Source of the DNA: Bacteroidales bacterium UBA1751
GTDB taxonomy: Bacteria > Bacteroidota > Bacteroidia > Bacteroidales > UBA932
DNA length: 8,671 nucleotides
Assembly (NCBI GenBank): GCA_002315995.1
Contig: DCHN01000015.1
Coordinates: 6,464-15,134, forward strand
Direction: 5' to 3'
Part shown: one piece after another, positions 1 through 6,293 of the stretch
How positions within the stretch are numbered: the first letter of the stretch is position 1
How the letters are laid out: every line of letters begins with the position of its first letter
Notes under the pieces: model-generated
Seen by the model: only the letters and a program-made list of their open reading frames with translations
What the model was told of the DNA's origin: nothing
The model's database searches: none
Program-made: the position numbers and the translations under genes

Positions 1-1242
1 GATTTTGTAATTGAGCGTCTGGCTGTGAAGAATTTCGATGCAAAGGAAATAGTTGCAACTATTCTTGATGAGGATAAGAAGAGAAGGGATGCGCAGGTTG
101 AGGTTGACTCCCTCAAGGCTGCGCAGAATGCAAAGGCAAAGGAGATAGGCGCGCTTATGAAGGCCGGCAACAGGGAGGCCGCTGAGGCTGCAAAGGCTGA
201 GGTGGCTGCGCTTAAGGAGAAGTGCGGAAAGCTCGAGGAACTTATGGTTGCCGCTGAGGAGAGTATGAACAAGTCACTTGTTCTTCTTCCTAACCTTCCA
301 TGTGCAATGGTTCCAAACGGAAAGGGGGCTGAAGATAATGTTGTTGTGAAGATGGGCGGAGACCAGACAAAGCTTCCAAAAGATGCAAAACCTCACTGGG
401 AACTTGCAAAGGATCTTGATATAATTGACTTTGACCTTGGCGTTAAAATAACCGGAGCAGGTTTCCCTGTTTATAAGGGTAAGGGTGCAAAGATTCAGAG
501 GGCTCTCATATCATATTTCCTTGAGAAGAATACAAATGCAGGTTACCTTGAGATTCAGCCACCGTTAATGGTGAACGAAGCGAGCGGTTTCGGTACAGGT
601 CAGCTTCCAGACAAGGAGGGGCAGATGTACCACGTTGGTCTTGACAACTTCTACCTCATTCCAACAGCTGAGGTTCCTGTAACCAACCTCTACAGAGATA
701 TGATTCTTTCAAAGAGCGATTTCCCTGTAAAGCTTACAGCATATTCACAGTGCTTCCGCAGGGAGGCCGGTTCATACGGAAAGGACGTGCGCGGTTTGAA
801 CCGTCTGCACCAGTTCGACAAGGTTGAAATAGTTCAGCTCTCACTTCCTGAGAATTCATACGCTGCTCTTGATGGAATGGTTGCCCATGTAGAGACACTT
901 GTTCAGGGGCTGGAGCTTCCATACAGGATTCTTCGTCTGTGTGGTGGTGATATGAGCTTTACATCTGCCATTACATACGATTTTGAGGTATATTCAGAGG
1001 CTCAGGGCCGCTGGCTTGAGGTCAGCTCCGTTTCAAATTTCGAGAGCTACCAGGCAAACCGTCTCAAACTCCGTTACAAGGATGAGAATGGTAAGATACA
1101 GCTTGCACACACACTCAACGGAAGTTCTCTTGCACTTCCTAGAATATTGGCTGCCCTCATTGAGAACAACCAGACTGAGGATGGCCGCATAAGAATCCCT
1201 AAGGCACTTGTTCCTTATACCGGATTCGAGTACATTGACTAG
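1..1242 (+). CDS. serS: Seryl-tRNA synthetase, 5'-partial
   Basis: Cytoplasmic class II aminoacyl-tRNA synthetase that charges tRNA-Ser (and tRNA-Sec where present) with serine using ATP. The reading frame is open from base 1 (DFVIERLAVKNF...), so the gene starts left of the window; the GTG at 25 is internal. The visible 413 residues against the usual 420-425 suggest about a dozen missing. The first ~90 residues are charged and Ala/Lys/Glu-rich, matching the tRNA-binding coiled-coil arm. The catalytic core follows: a motif 1 region (YLEIQPPLMV, near 544-573), the serine-binding TAEVPVTN (664-687), motif 2 CFRREAG (751-771), and motif 3 NGSSLALPRILAALIENNQ (1117-1173) with its Arg at 1141. The ALPR form of motif 3 and the C-terminal KALVPYTGFEYID are, from memory, typical of Bacteroidota. 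The stop is TAG at 1240. ruvC follows after 22 bases with no terminator, so the two are probably co-transcribed. Identification is firm. Confidence 0.98.
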   Translation, partial: DFVIERLAVKNFDAKEIVATILDEDKKRRDAQVEVDSLKAAQNAKAKEIGALMKAGNREAAEAAKAEVAALKEKCGKLEELMVAAEESMNKSLVLLPNLPCAMVPNGKGAEDNVVVKMGGDQTKLPKDAKPHWELAKDLDIIDFDLGVKITGAGFPVYKGKGAKIQRALISYFLEKNTNAGYLEIQPPLMVNEASGFGTGQLPDKEGQMYHVGLDNFYLIPTAEVPVTNLYRDMILSKSDFPVKLTAYSQCFRREAGSYGKDVRGLNRLHQFDKVEIVQLSLPENSYAALDGMVAHVETLVQGLELPYRILRLCGGDMSFTSAITYDFEVYSEAQGRWLEVSSVSNFESYQANRLKLRYKDENGKIQLAHTLNGSSLALPRILAALIENNQTEDGRIRIPKALVPYTGFEYID

Positions 1243-1264
1243 CAATACTCTTTTTGTCTGAACA

Positions 1265-1864
1265 ATGGCGGTTGAAAAGATAATATTAGGAATAGACCCC
1301 GGAACCAATATCCTTGGTTACGGGGTCATTTCTGTATTGAATGGGAAACCGGAGTATGTAACTATGGGTGTGGTGAACCTCAAGAAGCTCAGTGACCATT
1401 TCCTTATTCTCAAGACCATTACCTGTGAGGTCTCGAAGCTTATTGAGAAATACACGCCTGATGAACTTGCAGTGGAGGCTCCTTTTTATGGGAAGAACCC
1501 TCAGGTAATGCTCAAACTGGGCAGGGCTCAGGGTGCTGCAATAGCAGCTGCGCTTATGAGGGACATTCCTATTTGTGAGTATGCTCCCAGAAGCGTGAAG
1601 CTTGCCATAACAGGAAAGGGAGCCGCTTCGAAGGAGCAGGTTGCTTCAATGGTGCAGCATATCTTCAAGATAAACGTGCCGCAGAAGTATAATGATGCCA
1701 CTGATGCATTGGCAATTGCATTGTGCCACCACTACCATTCAACATCGCCTATTCTGGCTGCCCAAAGCCAAGGAGGAGGCAAAGGCGCGCTCAAAGCGCT
1801 GCTCGCGCGGGCAACAGATGGAAAAAACTATCGCAAGTGTAAAAAAAAGGAGGAGGAAGATTAA
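1265..1864 (+). CDS. ruvC: Crossover junction endodeoxyribonuclease RuvC
   Basis: Holliday junction resolvase: a dimeric, Mg-dependent endonuclease that nicks four-way junctions symmetrically, working with the RuvAB branch-migration motor in recombinational repair. The protein has 199 residues. The four acidic catalytic residues are all present: D11 in LGIDPGTNILGYGVI, E71 in LAVEAPFYGKN, and D144 and D147 in YNDATDALA. The conserved LKLGRAQGAAIAAAL and AITGKGAASKEQVA blocks lie between them. The ATG at 1265 is the first start after an in-frame TGA at 1259-1261, and the protein begins directly with the first RNase H-fold strand, so the start is well fixed. The C-terminus is longer than in E. 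coli RuvC (173 residues): a Gly/Ala/Lys-rich stretch ends in KCKKKEEED, coded by an A8 run followed by GGAGGAGGA. No ruvA or ruvB is in the window. The gene probably shares a transcript with serS. Confidence 0.97.
   Translation: MAVEKIILGIDPGTNILGYGVISVLNGKPEYVTMGVVNLKKLSDHFLILKTITCEVSKLIEKYTPDELAVEAPFYGKNPQVMLKLGRAQGAAIAAALMRDIPICEYAPRSVKLAITGKGAASKEQVASMVQHIFKINVPQKYNDATDALAIALCHHYHSTSPILAAQSQGGGKGALKALLARATDGKNYRKCKKKEEED
1843..1849 (+). other. Possible -1 frameshift heptamer A_AAA_AAG
   Basis: The heptamer A AAA AAG sits in the ruvC frame in the X_XXY_YYZ phase needed for -1 slippage (zero-frame codons AAA 1844-1846 and AAG 1847-1849), inside a run of eight A (1841-1848). A -1 shift would replace the last four residues (EEED) with 21 others and stop at TAA 1912-1914, immediately before the ATG of the next gene. 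No strong stimulator is seen. The purine-rich GGAGGAGG lies just downstream rather than upstream, and the nearest hairpin (about 1870-1884, five pairs with a bulge) starts some 20 bases away, which is too far. The motif is seen directly; its use is speculative. Confidence 0.2.
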
Positions 1865-1914
1865 ACTTTCGGCCTTTGGAGGCGTCTAATGTGCGAATTT
1901 GTGAAAAAGATTAA

Positions 1915-4764
1915 ATGAAACGAGAGAAATTTTTAAAGGTGTTTCTTGCGGTTGCCGTTTTTGTGGCGCCGTTCATGTTGTTTGCTGAATCCTCTTCATT
2001 GGAGGCGCAACAGCAACAGCAACAGCCAAAGGGAAATGTTTATACTGTTACTGTTGTTGACAAGTCAACCGGTGAGCCTGTTGAGTTTGCAACGGTGAGT
2101 GCAAAATATATAGGTGAAACTGCTTCAAAGCACTATGCCCTTACCAATGAGGCCGGTCAGGCCACTCTTGATAAGATGAAGGTTGGCAGGGCTACCATAA
2201 CCGTTGAGTATATGAGCTACAAGAAGCTTATATATACATTTGATATAAAGAAGGGCGCTAATGATGGTGGCAAGGTGCAGTTGGATCCTGACACTCAATT
2301 GTTGGATGCTGTTGTGGTATCGGAAGTGGGTAACCAGATGCAGGTGAAGAAGGATACCATTGAGTACAATGCAGACGTGTTCAAGACAAATGAGAGTGAT
2401 ATGCTGGAGGAGTTGCTCAAGAAGCTTCCTGGCGTTGAGGTATCTTCAGATGGTACAATTACTGCAAACGGCAAGACCATAAACAAGATTATGATTGACG
2501 GCAAGACCTTCTTCCTCGATGACCCTCAGCTGGCAACCAAGAATATTCCTGCAAAGGTTGTGAACAAGGTGAGGGTGCTTGACCGTAAATCTGATCAGGC
2601 TCGTTTCACCGGTATTGATGATGGAGACGAGGAGACTGTAATTGATCTTGGAATCAAGCCAGGTATGATGGGTGGTTGGTTCGGAAACCTTATGGGTGGA
2701 TATGGAACTGAAGATAGATATCAGGGTGCAGGTATCGTTGCCAAGTTTACCGACAAGTCTCAGGTAAGCATTTTAACAAATCTCAATAACACCAACAACC
2801 GTGGATTCATGGATGTTGCGGGTTCAATGATGAGCAGCCTCAGGTCAAGCGGCGGTGGTGGCGGTAGAGGAAATGGCGCCGGAATGTTCGGCAACAGAAA
2901 CGGTATTACAACCTCCAAAATGGCAGGAATCAATGCAACCAAGGATGTTTTGAGCGGGAAGATGAAACTTACGGGAAGTTACATGTACTCATCTTCAGAC
3001 AGGGACGTTCTTGAAAAGACCAGCAAGGAGACCTTCCGTACAGAGAGCGAGAGCATGTTCAATACAGATGATGGTGACGATAATACTTTCTCCCAGGGGC
3101 ACAGGTTCAATGGTGAGATGGATTGGAGCATTACCGACAATACATCAGTACTCTTCCGTCCGTATGTCAATATAAACAGTGGAGACTTTGATGAGAAGAG
3201 CATCTTCTCAACAAGAATAGGCGATGATCCTACCAATGACGGTAAAAGCTATAAGAGCGGAAACAACCAGTCACAGAGTGCGGGTGGACGACTTCTCTTC
3301 CGTCAGAAGCTGGGCAAGCCGGGACGTACAATGTCACTTATGGTGAACTATCAGTACCAGAACAACGACCTCAAGGGCAACAACTATTCGCTTACCGATT
3401 ATTATGAAGAGGGAGTTGTAACATCTTCCGAACTCATTAATCAGGATTACGACAGAAATGAGCGCTCAAACAATGTAACGGCACGTATTTCATATACAGA
3501 GCCTCTTGGAAAGAACTTCTTCATTGAGGGTGCTTACCGTTACAACTACAAGAAAACCAACTCCGACAAGGATACCTGGGATATACTTGAAGATGGAACA
3601 AGAGTAATAAATCCTGTTTATTCTGCGCATTATGAGAATGTATTTACAACCCAGAGGGCTGAACTTACATTCGTTAAGCAGGAGGAGAAGTACAACCTCA
3701 ATTTGGGTGTTACATACGAGCCTGCAAAGACCCAGAGTACAGGACTTCTGAGAGATACCACCTACACTACCGGCAATTTTGCGCCTAGGGCAAGGTTCGA
3801 CTACCGTTTTTCCGACAGTAAATTCCTCAGAATCAATTATCGTGGGTACTCTTCACAGCCATCAATTACCCAGATGATGCCTCTTGCCGACAATTCGGAC
3901 CCTTTGAAGGTAACTGTTGGTAATATGGAACTGAACCCATCGTTCACTCACAGCCTGTGGGCTGAGTACAGAACCAACAACAAGAAGAATTTCAGCTGGT
4001 TCGGAGCGAATCTCGATGCTTCATACAAGACCGACAATATTGTTAACAGCATCTATTACGATGACAAGTGCGTTCAGTATACCCAGCCGGTTAATGATAA
4101 TACCCCTATATACAGCATCAATGGAAGGGTAATGCTCAACCAGCCGCTTGGAAAATCGAAGTTCACCGTAATGTCATTCACCAACCTTGGTTTTGGAAAT
4201 GGTGTGAGCTTCGTTCTTGAGAACAGTGACTATGTGAAGAACATTACCAGGACACTGAACATCTCCGAAATGGCACGTCTGATGTATAGGACTGACGATG
4301 TGGAGTTGAGTGCAGGTGCCAGAATCAACTACAGGAATGCTTGGTATTCGGTTGAGTCGAAGGATAACCTCTCAACGTGGTCCAATACATATACCGCAGG
4401 TATCAATATAAACCTGCCTTGGAGCATGAACATAACCTCTGATTTCAACTATACCCATTACATAGGTTATGGCGACGGTTACAATGAGCCATCTTCAGTG
4501 TGGAATGCCGAGCTCTCGAAGACATTCCTCAAGAACTTCACCATTAAGGCAAAGGTGTTTGACATATTGGCTGATGCAAGGAACACCTACCGAAATACCA
4601 CCGACAACTACGTTCAGGATGTTCAGAACAATACGCTTGGAAGATACGTGATGTTCTCTCTTGTATGGCGCTTCGGCAAATTCGGCAATGGAGGTGGCGG
4701 TGGCAGAATGGGCCACGGAGGTCCAATGGGCCCTCCTCCTGGCGGTGGTGGCAGAAGATTTTAA
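1915..4764 (+). CDS. TonB-receptor-like outer-membrane beta-barrel protein
   Basis: Large outer-membrane protein of 949 residues. Residues 1-24 or 1-31 form a signal peptide: basic MKREK, a hydrophobic core, and possible cleavage after LFA or LEA. There is no lipobox Cys. A short Gln run (32-37, from a CAACAG repeat at 2008-2025) follows. Residues ~42-125 look like a carboxypeptidase-regulatory-like beta-sandwich (VTVVDKSTGEPVEFATVSA...). Residues ~145-250 look like a TonB-receptor plug (MLEELLKKLPGVEVSSDGTI, VNKVRVLDRK). The rest is a long alternating beta-barrel rich in Tyr, Asn and Arg, whose last strand is about RYVMFSLVWRFGKF. A 26-residue tail (924-949) with 14 Gly comes after it, and a second Gly-rich patch lies at 313-319. 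The order fits the PF14905-type barrel family better than SusC, and no susD lies next to it, so the substrate is unknown. TonB dependence is inferred from the plug; I cannot point to a TonB box. An in-frame TAA just before ATG 1915 fixes the start. Confidence 0.9.
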   Translation: MKREKFLKVFLAVAVFVAPFMLFAESSSLEAQQQQQQPKGNVYTVTVVDKSTGEPVEFATVSAKYIGETASKHYALTNEAGQATLDKMKVGRATITVEYMSYKKLIYTFDIKKGANDGGKVQLDPDTQLLDAVVVSEVGNQMQVKKDTIEYNADVFKTNESDMLEELLKKLPGVEVSSDGTITANGKTINKIMIDGKTFFLDDPQLATKNIPAKVVNKVRVLDRKSDQARFTGIDDGDEETVIDLGIKPGMMGGWFGNLMGGYGTEDRYQGAGIVAKFTDKSQVSILTNLNNTNNRGFMDVAGSMMSSLRSSGGGGGRGNGAGMFGNRNGITTSKMAGINATKDVLSGKMKLTGSYMYSSSDRDVLEKTSKETFRTESESMFNTDDGDDNTFSQGHRFNGEMDWSITDNTSVLFRPYVNINSGDFDEKSIFSTRIGDDPTNDGKSYKSGNNQSQSAGGRLLFRQKLGKPGRTMSLMVNYQYQNNDLKGNNYSLTDYYEEGVVTSSELINQDYDRNERSNNVTARISYTEPLGKNFFIEGAYRYNYKKTNSDKDTWDILEDGTRVINPVYSAHYENVFTTQRAELTFVKQEEKYNLNLGVTYEPAKTQSTGLLRDTTYTTGNFAPRARFDYRFSDSKFLRINYRGYSSQPSITQMMPLADNSDPLKVTVGNMELNPSFTHSLWAEYRTNNKKNFSWFGANLDASYKTDNIVNSIYYDDKCVQYTQPVNDNTPIYSINGRVMLNQPLGKSKFTVMSFTNLGFGNGVSFVLENSDYVKNITRTLNISEMARLMYRTDDVELSAGARINYRNAWYSVESKDNLSTWSNTYTAGININLPWSMNITSDFNYTHYIGYGDGYNEPSSVWNAELSKTFLKNFTIKAKVFDILADARNTYRNTTDNYVQDVQNNTLGRYVMFSLVWRFGKFGNGGGGGRMGHGGPMGPPPGGGGRRF

Positions 4765-4768
4765 ACTT

Positions 4769-4792
4769 AAGGCGTCTTTTGACGCCTTTTTT
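4769..4792 (+). terminator. Intrinsic terminator after the outer-membrane gene
   Basis: A perfect inverted repeat, AAGGCGTC (4769-4776) and GACGCCTT (4781-4788), encloses a TTTT loop, and six T follow the GC-rich part (4787-4792). It begins four bases after the outer-membrane gene's stop. This is a textbook rho-independent terminator that should end the upstream transcription unit. The next gene's promoter element begins three bases after the T-run. Confidence 0.9.
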
Positions 4793-4794
4793 CG

Positions 4795-4802
4795 TAAATT
4801 TG
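4795..4802 (+). promoter_or_regulatory. Bacteroidota -7 promoter box for DUF1846-polA
   Basis: TAAATTTG, followed by C, matches the Bacteroidota primary sigma factor -7 consensus TAnnTTTG exactly. It lies 23 bases upstream of the ATG at 4826, which implies a short leader of roughly 15-20 bases. The -33 TTTG expected about 19-21 bases further upstream is absent: that place is the terminator stem. A TTTG at 4778-4781 is only 13 bases away. The box is therefore good, but the full promoter is incomplete by consensus. Confidence 0.55.
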
Positions 4803-4825
4803 CAGTTTGTGAAAAGAAGAGATTT

Positions 4826-6289
4826 ATGAAATTTGGTTTTGACAACGACAAGTACCTGAAAATTCAGTCGGAACACATCAGGGAGAGGATTGAGAAGTTT
4901 GGAGATAAATTGTATATGGAGTTCGGCGGCAAACTCTTTGACGACAACCACGCCAGCAGGGTTCTCCCCGGATTCCAGCCAGACAGCAAGCTAAGAATGT
5001 TGCTCCAGCTGGCTGATTGCTGCGAAATTGTAATTGTAATTAGCGCCGTTGATATTGAGAAGAATAAGGTACGTCAGGATCTTGGCATAACTTACGATAT
5101 GGATGTCCTTCGTTTGCGTGAGGAGTTCGAGGATGCCGGCTTCCTTGTAAGTTCAGTTGTAATAACACATTTCAATGGTCAGTCAAGCGCCGTTTCCTAT
5201 AGGAACAAACTGGAAAGATTGGGAATAAAGACCTATTTCCACCATACCATAGAGGGGTATCCCAACAATATTGCACTCATAGATTCAGAAGAGGGATTCG
5301 GAAAGAACGATTACGTTGAAACCACCCGTCCGCTTGTAGTTGTTACTGCACCTGGCCCCGGAAGTGGAAAAATGGCGGTATGTCTGAGCCAGCTCTATCA
5401 GGAGCACAAGAGAGGCATTAAGGCCGGATATGCAAAGTTCGAGACCTTCCCTGTATGGAATCTTCCGCTCAAGCACCCGGTAAATATAGCGTACGAAGCT
5501 GCAACAGCAGACCTCAATGACGTTAACATGATTGATCCGTTCCATCTTGAGGCATACGGCACAATGGCGGTGAACTACAACAGGGATATTGAGATTTATC
5601 CTGTTCTGAACGCCCTCTTTGAGATGATTTATGGTGAGAATCCTTACAAGTCACCTACAGATATGGGTGTGAACATGCTCGGCTACTGCATGAGTGACGA
5701 GGATGTCTGCTGCAATGCTGCAAGGGACGAGATTATAAGACGTTACTACACCGCTCTTGACAAACTTGCCGACGGCGGTTGCAACGACAACGAAGTGAAC
5801 AAGATTGCTCTGCTCATGCAGCAGGCAAAGATAAATACAGACTATAGGAAGGCTACCGTTGCCGCAAAGGAGCGTAAGATGCAGTGCGGGAAGAACTCTT
5901 CAGCCATTGAGCTTCCGGATGGAACCATTATAACTGCTGAAACAAGTTCACTCCTTGGGCCTAGCGCAGCATTGATTCTCAATGCAATAAAGCAACTTGC
6001 AGGCATTGACCACACTGTAAAGCTTATTCCTCAGAGTATGATTGAGCCTATACAGAAGATGAAGGTCTCATATCTGCACGGACACAATCCAAGACTCCAC
6101 ACCGATGAGGTTCTTGTTGCCCTTGCAATGCTCAGCCCACAGGATGAGAATTGCCGCAAGGCACTCGACTGCCTGCCAATGCTTGACGGATGTCAGGTTC
6201 ACTCAACGGTAATGCTCAGCGAGGTTGACCGCAAGGTCTTCAAGAAGCTTGGCGTAGGACTCACATGCGACCCTGTTAAGAAGGATTGA
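4826..6289 (+). CDS. DUF1846 family protein, function unknown
   Basis: Conserved protein of 487 residues, about the full length of the DUF1846 family. There is no signal peptide or membrane segment, so it is probably cytoplasmic. The ATG at 4826 is chosen because the protein then begins MKFGFDNDKYLKIQSEHIRERI, as I recall for family members; the frame is open further upstream, but only inside the outer-membrane gene and across the terminator. Conserved-looking blocks are MEFGGKLFDDNHASRVLPGF (31-50), a hydrophobic strand EIVIVIS (67-73), VVVTAPGPGSGKMA (171-184), the stretch WNLPLKHPVNIAYEAATADL (211-230), and NMIDPFHLEAYG (234-245). The APGPGSGKM segment resembles a phosphate-binding loop but does not fit the strict Walker A spacing, so nucleotide binding is only a guess. 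No biochemical role is known to me. It has its own promoter box and ends four bases before polA, which suggests co-expression with it. Confidence 0.93.
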   Translation: MKFGFDNDKYLKIQSEHIRERIEKFGDKLYMEFGGKLFDDNHASRVLPGFQPDSKLRMLLQLADCCEIVIVISAVDIEKNKVRQDLGITYDMDVLRLREEFEDAGFLVSSVVITHFNGQSSAVSYRNKLERLGIKTYFHHTIEGYPNNIALIDSEEGFGKNDYVETTRPLVVVTAPGPGSGKMAVCLSQLYQEHKRGIKAGYAKFETFPVWNLPLKHPVNIAYEAATADLNDVNMIDPFHLEAYGTMAVNYNRDIEIYPVLNALFEMIYGENPYKSPTDMGVNMLGYCMSDEDVCCNAARDEIIRRYYTALDKLADGGCNDNEVNKIALLMQQAKINTDYRKATVAAKERKMQCGKNSSAIELPDGTIITAETSSLLGPSAALILNAIKQLAGIDHTVKLIPQSMIEPIQKMKVSYLHGHNPRLHTDEVLVALAMLSPQDENCRKALDCLPMLDGCQVHSTVMLSEVDRKVFKKLGVGLTCDPVKKD

Positions 6290-6293
6290 TGCC

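Noticed and set aside
25..27. GTG as the serS start codon
   Set aside because: The frame is open back to base 1, and the residues before it (DFVIERLA) fit the N-terminal region expected of this synthetase; the true start lies outside the window.
1249..1256. TCTTTTTG as a -7 promoter box for ruvC
   Set aside because: It misses the conserved A, would put the transcript start almost at the ATG, and no terminator separates serS from ruvC.
1870..1884. Hairpin after ruvC as a terminator
   Set aside because: It has five pairs with a bulged G and is followed by TCTAATG rather than a T-run.
1894..1901. CGAATTTG as a -7 promoter box for the outer-membrane gene
   Set aside because: Only the TTTG half matches; the TA is missing, and the nearest upstream TTTG (1875-1878) is 15 bases away, short of the usual spacing.
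2008..2025. Three CAACAG units as a phase-variation repeat
   Set aside because: The unit is six bases, so length changes would only vary the number of Gln residues and not switch the frame.
4661..4825. An upstream ATG at 4661 in frame with the DUF1846 gene
   Set aside because: It lies inside the outer-membrane gene, and the extra 55 residues would be read through the Gly-rich coding region and the terminator. The family N-terminus begins at 4826.
4495..4951. Open minus-strand frames of 118 and 135 codons across the terminator region
   Set aside because: They run antisense to two well-supported genes and through the terminator, and their translations resemble no family I know.
6289..6291. 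ATG overlapping the DUF1846 stop (TGATG) as a polA start
   Set aside because: It is in the wrong frame and reaches TGA after two codons. The ATG at 6294 opens the real polA frame.
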